From contig JAJYVF010000013.1 in NCBI GenBank assembly GCA_021792135.1, positions 1 through 64,000 of the forward strand: 64,000 bases of DNA, written 5' to 3'. The DNA comes from Acidobacteriota bacterium. Its GTDB lineage: Bacteria; Acidobacteriota; Terriglobia; Terriglobales; Acidobacteriaceae. Below the pieces are notes generated by a model. It saw only the letters and a program-made list of their open reading frames with translations. It was not told where the DNA came from and ran no database searches. A program made the position numbers and the translations under genes. Shown piece by piece: positions 16,741 to 25,073 of this stretch; positions within the stretch are counted from its first letter, which is position 1, and the number at the start of each line of letters is the position of its first letter.

Positions 16741-19020
16741 ATGACCGCCAGTCTGCTCGACTCGCCCGAACCCGCCCCCGAGTGGACCCTCGCCGACCTC
16801 TTCGCCGTCCTCGTCCGCCGCCGTGCCTGGCTCCTCGGCTCCGTCGCCCTCTGCTCCGCACTTGCCCTCCTCTACGGCCTCGCCGCCACCCGCCGCTACC
16901 GCGCCACCGCCGAAATCGAAATCCAGAAGGAATCCCGCGGCGCCTTCGGCCTCGATAACACCACGACCGACAAGCCGGTCAACGCCGTCGCCGACTCCTT
17001 CGACCTCAACCTGACCCTCCAGACCGAAACCAGCATCCTGGAGTCCGACTCGCTCGCCCTCGATGTCATCCGCCGCACCGGCCTTGAGACCACCCCCGAC
17101 TACTTCGCGCCTGCCCCGGGTCATCTGGCCTGGCGGCACAGTCCTCTTTTCTGGCGCACACCCCTGGAGCCGCTCTCCGTCCCCCTCGCCCAGGCTCCCA
17201 ACCGCCGCTACGCGGCCCTCAAAATCTTCGCGCGCCACCTCAAAATCACGCAGCTTCCCGGAACCCGCCTCATCCGCATCGCCTATTCCGATCCCGACCC
17301 CGCCCGCGCCGCCGCCGTCGTCAACGGCCTCATCCAGGCCTTCTCCGACTACAATTTCCACTCCCGCTCCTCCTCGGCTGCTCAGTCCGCCTCCTGGCTC
17401 GCCACCCAGCTCGCCGGCCTCAAACAGCAAACCGAATCCCTCGACGCCCGCGCCGCCGCCCTCCAGAACGCCACCGGCTCCTACGGCGACGACCCCTCCC
17501 ACAACGTCGTCCTCGCCCGTCTCGACGAGCTCAACGCCCAGCTCGCCGCCGCCCAGTCCGGCCGTATCGTCCGCGAAGCCGTCTGGCGCGCCGTCCAGTC
17601 CGGCGATCCCGAAGCCCTCTCCAGCCTCGCCGGGAATGCCTCCGGCGGCTCCAGCACCCAGAACTCCTGGGCCCTGCTTCAGTCCCTCCGCGCCCAGGAA
17701 ACCACCGCCAAAGCCCAGCTCGCCGAATCCGCCAACCGCTACGGTGATAACTGGCCCGCCGTCGCCGAACAACGCGCCCGCCTCGCCACCATCCAGAGAT
17801 CCATTCAGGACGAAATCCGCCGCCTCGGCGACCGCGCCCGCAGCGACTACGAGATCGCCCTCCAGTCCGAAAACGCCGCCCGCCAGGCCTTCAATCAGCA
17901 GAAGGATCTCGCCGCCCGCATCACCGGCAGCGCCGCCGCCGCCCGCCTCCTCCGCCAGGAAGCCGACGAGAGCCGCGCCCTCTACACCACCCTCCTCGGC
18001 CGCCTCCAGCAGGCCGGCGTCCTCGAAGGCCTCCATTCCGGCAATTTCACCATCCTCAGCCCGGCCCGCATCCCGCCGCCCGGCCACCCCACCAGCCCCA
18101 ACCTGCCGCTGCTCGCCGCCGTCGCCCTGGCCGCCGGGCTCACGACCGGATCTGCCGCCGCCCTCTTCCGCGAGCTCACCGACAACGCCATCCACACCCC
18201 CGCCGACCTCGAATCCCTCCTCGAGGTGCCGGTCTTTACCGCCCTCCCCACCCGGCAACCCACCCGGCCCTGGTATCGCCGCCTTCTTCCCGCACCCGCC
18301 TCCGTCGCACTCGCCCTCGACGCAGCCGCCGCCTCCGATTTCGCCATCCCCGCCCCGGAATCTCCCTACGTCGACGCCCTCCACCGTCTCCGCGCCTCGC
18401 TTCTGCTCGCCCGTAGCAGCCAGCCGCCCCGCATCATCACCATCGTCCCCGCGCAACCCACGCCCCTCTCCAGGCCGGCCAGCCTTCCCGCCTCCAGCCC
18501 GAACCCATACCTCGAGCCAACCCAGCCTTCCCTCGCCCTCAACCTCGCCGCCATCCTCGCCCAGCACGGCAGCCCGGTCCTTTATGTGGACGCCGACCTC
18601 CGCTCCGCCCCGCCCGCCGGCGTCTTTCCCGCCGACCCCGGCCTCAGCGACGTCCTCGCCTCCAGCGCGGATCCCGCCTACGACCACCCCAGCCCCTGGC
18701 CGCCTCTGCTCTCCGTCCTTCACACCGGCCCCCGTCCACCCTGCCCCTCCGAGCTCATCGCCTCCCCGCGCATGGCCGACCTCCTTGCCCGCTGGCGCCA
18801 GGAATTTCAGTTCATCGTCATCAACAGCCCTGCGGTCGCCTATGCCGACGCCCTGGTCCTCGCCCAGTCCTCCGACGCCGTCCTGCTCACAGCCCAGGCC
18901 GGCAAGAGCCAAAGAGGCGAAACCCTTTCCGCCTTCCACACCCTCAGCCGCCAGATCCCCGACCACGCCGTCCTCGGCCTCATCTTCGAAGATGCCCCCA
19001 CCGGAGCCCGCTATGTCTGA
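16741..19020 (+). CDS. Wzz/Wzc-like polysaccharide co-polymerase, degenerate kinase domain
   Basis: A 759-residue inner-membrane protein that should control chain length and link polymerase to export. A Wzz domain has transmembrane segments at about 33-52 and 455-475, with a long coiled-coil periplasmic part between them. The C-terminal BY-kinase-like domain (about 560-759) keeps a Walker A'-like strand (VLYVDADLRSA). It lacks a Walker A P-loop: the place is filled by a Pro/Ser-rich stretch. The Walker B-like strand reads FIVINSPAVAY, with Asn for the usual Asp. There is no tyrosine cluster. It is probably a pseudokinase. Followed by the export gene. Confidence 0.85.
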   Translation: MTASLLDSPEPAPEWTLADLFAVLVRRRAWLLGSVALCSALALLYGLAATRRYRATAEIEIQKESRGAFGLDNTTTDKPVNAVADSFDLNLTLQTETSILESDSLALDVIRRTGLETTPDYFAPAPGHLAWRHSPLFWRTPLEPLSVPLAQAPNRRYAALKIFARHLKITQLPGTRLIRIAYSDPDPARAAAVVNGLIQAFSDYNFHSRSSSAAQSASWLATQLAGLKQQTESLDARAAALQNATGSYGDDPSHNVVLARLDELNAQLAAAQSGRIVREAVWRAVQSGDPEALSSLAGNASGGSSTQNSWALLQSLRAQETTAKAQLAESANRYGDNWPAVAEQRARLATIQRSIQDEIRRLGDRARSDYEIALQSENAARQAFNQQKDLAARITGSAAAARLLRQEADESRALYTTLLGRLQQAGVLEGLHSGNFTILSPARIPPPGHPTSPNLPLLAAVALAAGLTTGSAAALFRELTDNAIHTPADLESLLEVPVFTALPTRQPTRPWYRRLLPAPASVALALDAAAASDFAIPAPESPYVDALHRLRASLLLARSSQPPRIITIVPAQPTPLSRPASLPASSPNPYLEPTQPSLALNLAAILAQHGSPVLYVDADLRSAPPAGVFPADPGLSDVLASSADPAYDHPSPWPPLLSVLHTGPRPPCPSELIASPRMADLLARWRQEFQFIVINSPAVAYADALVLAQSSDAVLLTAQAGKSQRGETLSAFHTLSRQIPDHAVLGLIFEDAPTGARYV

Positions 19021-19043
19021 CCCTCAACGAGACCGTTCTGCGA

Positions 19044-19098
19044 GGGCACGGTTTCAGCCGTGCCCCAGATCGCCGAAAATGAGCGCGGCTTTGGCCGC
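19044..19098. repeat. Dispersed hairpin repeat, copy 3
   Basis: GGGCACG GTTTCAGC CGTGCCC (19044-19065), followed 19 bases later by GCGGC TTTG GCCGC (19085-19098). The two-hairpin order copies that of 8407-8460. The annotated start of the export gene lies inside this element. Confidence 0.6.
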
Positions 19099-20170
19099 CG
19101 TGGGATGTCCTTTCCCTCCCGCAGCCTCCAGTCGGCCAGCCTCGGCCACGATCGTCTTCTCTCTTGCCCTGCTCCTCTGCATTCCCCACGCCAAAGCACA
19201 GCAGACCACGGCGCCCGCCCCTGCGCCCGTTCCCGCTTCCACCCAGGAGCCTTCGCAGCAAACTCCGCCGCCCCCTCCCCCAACACCCGCCGCCCACGCC
19301 ACGGCATTCCCCGGCTCCCCGGCAACGCCTGTTGCCGGCGTGGAAGAATCCCTCCTCATCGGCCCGGGTGACCTCCTCCACATCACCGTCCTCCGCGAAC
19401 CCGAACTCGACCAGCGCATCCGCGTCCTCGACTCCGGCGCCATCACTCTCGCCCTTGCCGGCAGCCTCCAGGTGGAGGGCCTCACCCCCGCCCAGGCCGC
19501 CAGCCGCATCGCCGGCAAATACCGCGAAGGCAAATTCCTCCTCCATCCCGAAGTCACCGTCTTCGTCGAGGAGTACGCCACCCAGACCGTCACAATCCTC
19601 GGCCAGGTCGCCCACCCCGGCACCGTCCGCCTCGCCGCACCCCGCAGCCTCATCGATGTCCTCTCCCTCGCCGGAGGCCTCACCGACTACGCCGACCGCC
19701 ACATCGTGGTCGAACGCAAGGCCGAGGACGGCCAGCCCGCCCAGCGCATCCGCGCTTTCCTCCCCAACCGCGCCGACGACGCCCTCAACGCCGACGTCCT
19801 CGTCCGCCCCGGCGACACGGTGATCGTTCCCAAAGCCGGCATCGTTTACGTCCTTGGCGACGTCGCCCGCCCCGGCGGCTACGTCATGCAGAACGACTCC
19901 CGCCTCACGGTCCTCCAGGCCATCGCCCTCGCCTCTGGTACCTCCAAAACCGCCAGCGAACGCCACGTCCGCCTCGTCCGCAACGTCGACGGCATCACCC
20001 AGTCCCTCGATCTCCCCCTCCGCGACATGGAACGTGGCCGCCAGCCCGACGTCCCCCTCGAGGCCAACGACATCCTCTACGTCCCCTTCAGCCTCGCCAA
20101 AAACATCTCCCTCGGCATCGCCAACATCACCGCCGCCGCCAGCTCCGCCCTCATCTACGCCACCCACTGA
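19079..20170 (+). CDS. Polysaccharide export lipoprotein/outer-membrane protein (Wza-type)
   Basis: About 363 residues. After a signal-like segment (ATIVFSLALLLCIPHAKAQQ) and a Pro/Ala/Thr-rich linker comes the Poly_export domain (SLLIGPGDLLHITVLREPEL, about 98-117). SLBB repeats follow at VTILGQVAHPGTVRL and IVYVLGDVARPGGYVM. The protein should form the periplasmic/outer-membrane export channel with the co-polymerase. The start is uncertain: ATG 19079, TTG 19091 and GTG 19100 all lie in or just after a hairpin repeat, and none has a good ribosome site. No lipobox Cys is seen. Confidence 0.85.
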   Translation: MSAALAAVGCPFPPAASSRPASATIVFSLALLLCIPHAKAQQTTAPAPAPVPASTQEPSQQTPPPPPPTPAAHATAFPGSPATPVAGVEESLLIGPGDLLHITVLREPELDQRIRVLDSGAITLALAGSLQVEGLTPAQAASRIAGKYREGKFLLHPEVTVFVEEYATQTVTILGQVAHPGTVRLAAPRSLIDVLSLAGGLTDYADRHIVVERKAEDGQPAQRIRAFLPNRADDALNADVLVRPGDTVIVPKAGIVYVLGDVARPGGYVMQNDSRLTVLQAIALASGTSKTASERHVRLVRNVDGITQSLDLPLRDMERGRQPDVPLEANDILYVPFSLAKNISLGIANITAAASSALIYATH

Positions 20171-21618
20171 TGCCCGCCATCCTCCGCAGCACAACCCGCG
20201 TCGGACCTGCCTCCGCCGCATCCCGCATCCGCAAAGCCCATCGAACGATTCGCGCTCGTTTCCAGCCCCTCCGCATCCCCCTCCAGGACCTCGCCTGCGC
20301 CGCTCTCTTCGCCTTCTTCGCCATGCAGGGCTCCATTCCCGGCATCGCCCCAGCCGCCGCCCTCGAAATGACCGGCTCCGCCCCCACCACCCTCACCACC
20401 ACCGGCGGAATCCTCACCCAGGCCCTCGCCAGCGCCGTGATCGTCGGGCTCCTGCTCCGTCATCCGCGCCTGCTCCTGCGTCGCCTCGCCTCCCTTCCCT
20501 GGCTGGCCCTGCTCGCAATTCTCGCCATCGCCTCCACCGCCTGGTCCCTCGAACCCCTGCTCACCCTCCGTCGATCGATCCTCTTCGCCCTTGCCGGCCT
20601 TTATGGACTATGGTTCGCAGCCCGCTATCCCCTCCCCCGCCAGCTCGCCATCCTCCGCCTCGCCCTCTTCGCCACCGCCCTCGCCTCCATCGCCATCGTC
20701 GTGCTCGTTCCCTCCATCGGCCTCGACCACTCCCCCGGCCACGCCGCCGACTGGCAGGGCATCTTCACCCAGAAAAACGCCTGCGGACGCATCATGGTCC
20801 TCGCCACCGCCGCCGTCCTCTTCGCCGAACGCCTCACCCCCGCCCGCCTTGCCTCGCTCGCTCTCTTCCTCTTCATCCTCGTCATGAGCGGCTCCCGCGC
20901 CGCCTGGCTCATCGAAGTCGCCGTCCTCCTCCTGTGGCTCCTCGTCGTCGTCACCCGCCGTGCCTCACCCCGCGTCCGCCTCATCCTCGGCATCGCCGCC
21001 CCGGCCGCCGCCGCCGCCCTCGCCCTCACCGCCGCCCTGCTCTTCCCACCCGTCATGCGCGCCCTCGGCCGCGACCCCACCCTCACCGGACGCACCGCCA
21101 TCTGGGCCCACGTCCTGCATTTCATCGCCCTTCGCCCCCTCACCGGCTTTGGATACGCCGCCTTCTGGCGTGGCATGGCCGGCCCGTCCCTTCAGATCAG
21201 CTCCGCCGTCCACTTCATCGTCCTGCACGCCCACAACGGCTTTCTCGAAATCGCCCTCGAACTCGGCCTCCCCGGCCTCGTCCTTTTCCTCCTTAGCTGG
21301 ATCCGCGCCGCCCGCCAGCTCTGGTCCCTCTGGCGCCGCGGCCCGCTCGCCGCCCTCGCCTGGCCCCTCGCCATCCTCGTCCTCATCTTTCTCTATGACC
21401 TTGACGAAAACACTCTTCTCATCTACAACGGCCTCTTCTGGGTCCTCTATGCAGCCGCGCTGACTACGATCGAAAAGGCCTCCCGTGATTCGCATCACTC
21501 CTGCACCCGCCGTGCCCGTGCCATCCTGACCCTGTCCTCCCTCGCGCCCACCCTGCGCTTTCGGAAGCCGAAGCGCACCTCGGAGATCAGCCCTCCCACC
21601 GTCCGTCTGGAGCTATGA
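20170..21618 (+). CDS. O-antigen ligase/polymerase-type membrane protein (Wzy-like)
   Basis: A 482-residue polytopic protein with about eleven hydrophobic segments and the Wzy_C/O-antigen ligase signature DWQGIFTQKNACGRIM near residue 195 (the FxxKNxxG motif). A periplasmic loop precedes LTGFGYAAFWRGM, with a downstream HNGFLEIALELG motif. Such proteins polymerise or ligate polysaccharide repeat units at the periplasmic face. The start codon shares one base with the export gene stop. The end overlaps the following glycosyltransferase by 4 bases. About 60 C-terminal residues after the last span are basic and unlike the family. Confidence 0.85.
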   Translation: MPAILRSTTRVGPASAASRIRKAHRTIRARFQPLRIPLQDLACAALFAFFAMQGSIPGIAPAAALEMTGSAPTTLTTTGGILTQALASAVIVGLLLRHPRLLLRRLASLPWLALLAILAIASTAWSLEPLLTLRRSILFALAGLYGLWFAARYPLPRQLAILRLALFATALASIAIVVLVPSIGLDHSPGHAADWQGIFTQKNACGRIMVLATAAVLFAERLTPARLASLALFLFILVMSGSRAAWLIEVAVLLLWLLVVVTRRASPRVRLILGIAAPAAAAALALTAALLFPPVMRALGRDPTLTGRTAIWAHVLHFIALRPLTGFGYAAFWRGMAGPSLQISSAVHFIVLHAHNGFLEIALELGLPGLVLFLLSWIRAARQLWSLWRRGPLAALAWPLAILVLIFLYDLDENTLLIYNGLFWVLYAAALTTIEKASRDSHHSCTRRARAILTLSSLAPTLRFRKPKRTSEISPPTVRLEL

Positions 21619-22754
21619 ATCCCACGGTCCTCATCTTCCGCACCGACCTGCTCCCGCCCTCGGAGACCTTCATCGCCTCCCAGGCCCACGCCCTGCGCCG
21701 CTTCGCCCCCAGTTTTGCCGGTCTCCGCCTCATCCGCACCGGCATTCAGCTCGATCCCTGCGACACCGTCGTTCTCACCTCCACGGACAGCCTCCGCCAC
21801 AAGCTCGTCTGCCGTCTCTATCTTGAAACCGGCTTCGCCAGCCCGCGTTTCCTGCGCGCCCTGCGCCACCGCAATCCGGCACTCCTCCACGCCCACTTCG
21901 CCGTCGACGCCGCCGCCGCACTCCCCCTCCAGCGCGAACTGAAGATTCCCCTCATCGTGACCCTGCACGGTTACGACATCACTTCCGCCCCCGCAGCCCT
22001 CCACCACCTTGCCCAGGGACGCGTCTTTCTCCGCCGCCAGCAGGAACTCCTCAGGCGCGCCACTTTCTTCATCTGCGTCTCCGAGCACATCCGCCGCCAG
22101 GCCCGCCAGCGCGGCTACCCCGAAGCCAAACTCCGCACCCTCCCCATCGGAGTCGACCTCGACTTCTTCGCCCCCGACCCGCTCCGTTCCCGCTCCCGCG
22201 ATCCCATCGTCCTCTTCGTGGGCCGCCTCGTCGAAAAGAAGGGCTGCACCTACCTCATCCGCGCCATGTCTCTGGTTCAGGACCGCCACCCCGAGGCCAG
22301 GCTCGTCATCGTCGGCGACGGCCCTCTCATGGAATCCCTCCAGGCCCAGGCCCGCCAGTCCATCCGCCAGTTCACCTTCCTCGGCTCCCAGCCTCCCACG
22401 GTGGTCCGCGACCTCATGTACCGTGCCAGCCTGCTCGCCGCCCCCAGCATCGTCGCCTCCAGCGGCGACACCGAAGGTCTCCCCATCAACCTCTGCGAAG
22501 CCCAGGCCATCGGCCTGCCCATCGTCGCCTTCCGCGGCCCCGGCGTCGCCGAAGCCGTGGTGGAGGACGAAACTGCGCTCCTCACCACCTCCGCCAACCA
22601 CGCCGAACTGGCCCAGGCCATCAACACCCTTCTCGAAGACCCTGCCCTCGCTGCCCGTCTCGCCGCCGCCGGACGCCGCCGCGCCGAAACCCACTTCAGC
22701 CTCGCCGCCCAAACCGCCCACCTCGAAGACCTCTACACCGAGGCCCTCGCCTGA
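21615..22754 (+). CDS. Family 4 glycosyltransferase
   Basis: A 379-residue GT-B enzyme. The N-terminal half contains [14 protein letters not shown] and [14 protein letters not shown]. The C-terminal donor domain starts [19 protein letters not shown] (near 206) and holds the GT4 Glu pair in [23 protein letters not shown] (near 290-312). It is a retaining transferase, sugar unknown. Last gene of the plus-strand exopolysaccharide run; the start overlaps the polymerase stop (ATGA). Downstream lies a 530-base region of disturbed sequence. Confidence 0.88.
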   Translation: MNPTVLIFRTDLLPPSETFIASQAHALRRFAPSFAGLRLIRTGIQLDPCDTVVLTSTDSLRHKLVCRLYLETGFASPRFLRALRHRNPALLHAHFAVDAAAALPLQRELKIPLIVTLHGYDITSAPAALHHLAQGRVFLRRQQELLRRATFFICVSEHIRRQARQRGYPEAKLRTLPIGVDLDFFAPDPLRSRSRDPIVLFVGRLVEKKGCTYLIRAMSLVQDRHPEARLVIVGDGPLMESLQAQARQSIRQFTFLGSQPPTVVRDLMYRASLLAAPSIVASSGDTEGLPINLCEAQAIGLPIVAFRGPGVAEAVVEDETALLTTSANHAELAQAINTLLEDPALAARLAAAGRRRAETHFSLAAQTAHLEDLYTEALA

Positions 22755-22943
22755 TCGCCAGCCCAGGAACCTCCCGCCCGTCATTCGGAGCTGGCGAAAG
22801 CGCGCAGAGCCCCGGCGAGCTGTCGTTCACCGCCGCCGCCTCAGGTCCCCCCCCGAAAAATTGTCAAGCTTTTCGCCCCCGTTACTTTCGTGTCCTCGCT
22901 CATTCCACGGCACTTCTCTGCCATCTGTGGCTGCAGGCGCTCG

Positions 22944-22997
22944 ATTGCACCGATACAGGATTTGCGTTGCACAACCGGTGCAATTTAATTCCTGTAT
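22944..22997. repeat. Interleaved inverted repeats with TTGCAC half-sites
   Basis: ATTGCACCG (22944-22952) pairs with CGGTGCAAT (22976-22984), and ATACAGGA (22953-22960) pairs with TCCTGTAT (22990-22997), so the two inverted repeats interlock. In addition TTGCAC at 22967-22972 forms TTGCAC-N5-GTGCAA with 22978-22983, and repeats TTGCAC at 22945 exactly 22 bases upstream. This suggests a protein-binding array or a recombination site. Confidence 0.5.
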
Positions 22998-23082
22998 TCC
23001 ATTCGTCATAGCCCGGTTCGGCCATCGCGCATGCCCCGAAGGAGGCATTCCGGCCGCCGCCAGCGAGGGCCATGCTGGAGGC

Positions 23083-23236
23083 ATGACCATACCCACATTT
23101 ACGGCCGTCGTCCGGGAGCGGTCCGACGGCGCCGTCGACTTGATCTGCCCCGACTGCGGCGAGCTTATCGCGACCGTGCCGAGCCGCCGAGCCGCCGCGC
23201 TGCCTGCTTCAGCACGCCGGTCGTCGCGGCGCATAA
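23083..23236 (+). pseudogene. Small zinc-ribbon protein remnant, probably frameshifted
   Basis: From ATG 23083 the first 33 residues look genuine (AVDLICPDCGELIATVPS, one CxxC pair). The frame then becomes Arg/Ser-rich. A +1 frame from about 23201 gives CLLQHAGRRGA and a stop at 23234-23236, the expected sort of ending for a 50-residue zinc-ribbon protein. One extra base near 23185-23200 would explain this. It is weakly supported. Confidence 0.3.
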
Positions 23237-23284
23237 AACCAGCTGCGTCGGGGTCTTCGCGGCCACCCGTCAAAGCTGCCGTCC

Positions 23285-23953
23285 GTGACCGAAACCTGGA
23301 AGGCGCGCCTTCAGTTCGCGCTCCATCGGACGGCGGCGCGGTTCTCGTATGGTGTAACCCACTATCGTCATCCCCTCCGACGGGCGGCGTGGCGAGCCGC
23401 CACGGAAATCCCGAAGCGGATCCCCACCGCGACAACCCCCCTGGAATGCGCCGAGATTTATCAGGCGGTCCACGCGTGCGAGAAGATCCCCGGAGACGTT
23501 GCCGAGGTCGGGGTCTATCGCGGTGGAACCGCAGGCATCATCCTGGCCGCCTCGCAAAAGAGATTGCACCTCTTCGACACCTTTGGCGGTCTGCCTTCCG
23601 GCGACGGACAATTCGCGCGCGGGGAATGGTCGGGCTCCATCGAAGATGTGCGCGCAAATCTCGCAGCGTGGGCGCATAGGGTGGAGCTGCATCCAGGCTT
23701 TTTTCCGGAGAGCGCCACGGGCATGGAGGGTACCTGCTTTTCTTTCGTTCACCTCGACCTCGATCTACACGAAAGCACACGGGCGGCTCTCGAATGGTTC
23801 TGGCCCCGACTGCACCGAGGCGGACTTCTACTCTCGCACGATTATCCGTTCTCCCGGGGCGTCGTGCGCGCCTTCGACGAGTTCTTCCGCGACCGTCCAA
23901 TCTCGTTCCTGCAGCTCGCCGGAAATCAGTGCCTCGCCGTGAAGATCGATTAA
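23285..23953 (+). CDS. TylF/MycF-like class I methyltransferase
   Basis: A 222-residue SAM-dependent methyltransferase of the TylF/MycF/macrocin O-methyltransferase group. The SAM motif is VAEVGVYRGGTAGIILAAS (about 72-90), followed by LHLFDTFGGLPSGDGQF and FVHLDLDLHESTRAALEWF with the metal-binding Asp residues, then GGLLLSHDYPFSRGV. Such enzymes methylate sugar or aromatic hydroxyls. GTG at 23285 is the start, with no ATG well placed. It meets the tail-like gene tail to tail with a 4-base overlap, so it may have come in with that segment and not with the exopolysaccharide genes. Confidence 0.8.
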   Translation: MTETWKARLQFALHRTAARFSYGVTHYRHPLRRAAWRAATEIPKRIPTATTPLECAEIYQAVHACEKIPGDVAEVGVYRGGTAGIILAASQKRLHLFDTFGGLPSGDGQFARGEWSGSIEDVRANLAAWAHRVELHPGFFPESATGMEGTCFSFVHLDLDLHESTRAALEWFWPRLHRGGLLLSHDYPFSRGVVRAFDEFFRDRPISFLQLAGNQCLAVKID

Positions 23954-25053
23954 CTGGTCCCCACCGTCAGACCATAGACGGTCATATTCCCGTAAACGCC
24001 GCTGTTTTCGGTGTCCATCCCGAACCCGTATTGGTCGGGGACCAGGAAATCGGTGTTGGGCGTTTGCAACGCCTCCACGAATGTCTGACCTTTGTCTGGC
24101 GAGATGTACCAGGTGCGGTTAGTCCCATCGTCCGCGACCTTAAGGCACAGGGCATTTGGATTTTGGTCGAAGACCGCGGCGAGAGGCGTGTAGCTGGAGT
24201 TCCACGACGTCGCCGAATTCCATTTGATCACCGACACGGCACCCGACGACGCGGGATTCACGTCGATGCTCACCATCTCACCGCTTGCGCTATTACGCAG
24301 GATCAGCATGCAGCGGAGGATCCCCCCCGACGAGACGAGATAGGAGGAGGCGTTCAATCGCACGGAGTAGGGAGGGGGCGGCAGCGTCGTGACGAGGGCG
24401 CTGATGTTCACCCCGACCGCTCCCGCGGTCAGGGCCATCGTCACTGGGCCGGTCCCACCGGCCCCGAACGAGGAGATGCGGCTCGCCCAGTTGACCTGTA
24501 TCATCCCCGAAACCGCAGGGGGAAAGGTCGTCGAGGAGGGAGGAGCGTCCACCGGAACGACGCCCCCCCCGCCTCCTCCCGAGCCCGTCGCGCTGATGAC
24601 GCCGCCGGAGCTCACCGTGATGCTGCTGCCGTCCGGTTTCACGACGCCCAGGGCCCCGGCAGTGGCGGCGGGTACGCTGATGACGCCGGCACCGCTGACC
24701 AGCACGGTGGCGCCGTCGGGCTGCACCAGACCGAGCTTCGCTGCGGTCGCGGCGGGAATGGAGATTTCGCCGGCGGGAGAGATCAGCACCGTGGCACCGT
24801 CGGGCTGCACCAGTCCCAGTTTCGCCGCAGTCGCGGCGGGAATCGAGATTTCCCCCACCCCCGAGACCAGCACGGTGACGCCGTCGGGCTGGACGACGCC
24901 GAGCTGCGCGGAGGTCGCGGCCGGGACGCAGGCCGAAACGTTGCGGACCGTCGCGGGATTGAGCGACGGCGGATCGGCCTGCCACTCGACATTCAGCGCT
25001 CCGGCGGCAGCGGCGGGCGTCGTGTTATTCAGATTGATGGTCTGCGTCGGCAT
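23950..25053 (-). CDS. Phage tail-fibre-like repeat protein
   Basis: A 367-residue protein. The N-terminus MPTQTINLNNTTPAAAAGAL resembles phage virion appendage proteins. Residues about 45-155 are four 28-residue repeats (AATAAKLGLVQPDGATVLVS and GEISIP) of the kind found in tail fibres. Then comes a Gly run (GSGGGGGG) and a C-terminal beta-rich domain (WYISPDKGQTFVEALQ, FGMDTENSGVYGNMTVYGL), carbohydrate-binding-like. The open frame extends upstream, but the ATG at 25053 directly follows the previous gene. It is not recognised to family level; a role in surface or phage particles is inferred. Confidence 0.55.
   Translation of the reverse strand: MPTQTINLNNTTPAAAAGALNVEWQADPPSLNPATVRNVSACVPAATSAQLGVVQPDGVTVLVSGVGEISIPAATAAKLGLVQPDGATVLISPAGEISIPAATAAKLGLVQPDGATVLVSGAGVISVPAATAGALGVVKPDGSSITVSSGGVISATGSGGGGGGVVPVDAPPSSTTFPPAVSGMIQVNWASRISSFGAGGTGPVTMALTAGAVGVNISALVTTLPPPPYSVRLNASSYLVSSGGILRCMLILRNSASGEMVSIDVNPASSGAVSVIKWNSATSWNSSYTPLAAVFDQNPNALCLKVADDGTNRTWYISPDKGQTFVEALQTPNTDFLVPDQYGFGMDTENSGVYGNMTVYGLTVGTS
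24589..24921 (-). repeat. Four tandem 84-base repeats inside the tail-fibre-like gene
   Basis: The unit is 28 codons long (PAATAAKLGLVQPDGATVLV then a variable pair, GEISI). Units two and three are nearly identical; the first and fourth have diverged (VQPDGV, VKPDGS). Repeat number is likely to vary by recombination. Confidence 0.7.
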
Positions 25054-25073
25054 GAGTCGAAGTAAGTCCCTCT

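Larger units (their letters stand above)
22755..23284. other. 530-base boundary region between exopolysaccharide cluster and inserted segment
   Basis: It contains the repeat array at 22944-22997 and the small zinc-ribbon remnant at 23083-23236. The first 190 bases show no gene. Base composition near 22960-23000 is locally AT-richer than the surroundings. Confidence 0.5.

Noticed and set aside
16696-18966. 756-codon antisense open frame opposite the co-polymerase gene
   Set aside because: Gly/Glu/Asp-rich composition typical of the reverse of GC-rich coding DNA, no family resemblance; the plus-strand gene is well supported.
17063-20170. 1035-codon plus-strand open frame spanning the co-polymerase gene
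   Set aside because: Its first two thirds are a Ser/Pro/Ala-rich shadow of the co-polymerase gene in another frame. Only the end, from about 19079, is a real protein and is listed separately.
22944-22997. Classical RNA pseudoknot
   Set aside because: The two stems interlock, but the loop between the 5' arms is zero bases, which would not allow a standard H-type fold; a DNA role is preferred.
24589-24921. Possible CRISPR-like array
   Set aside because: The 84-base units are contiguous, in frame and protein coding, without spacers.
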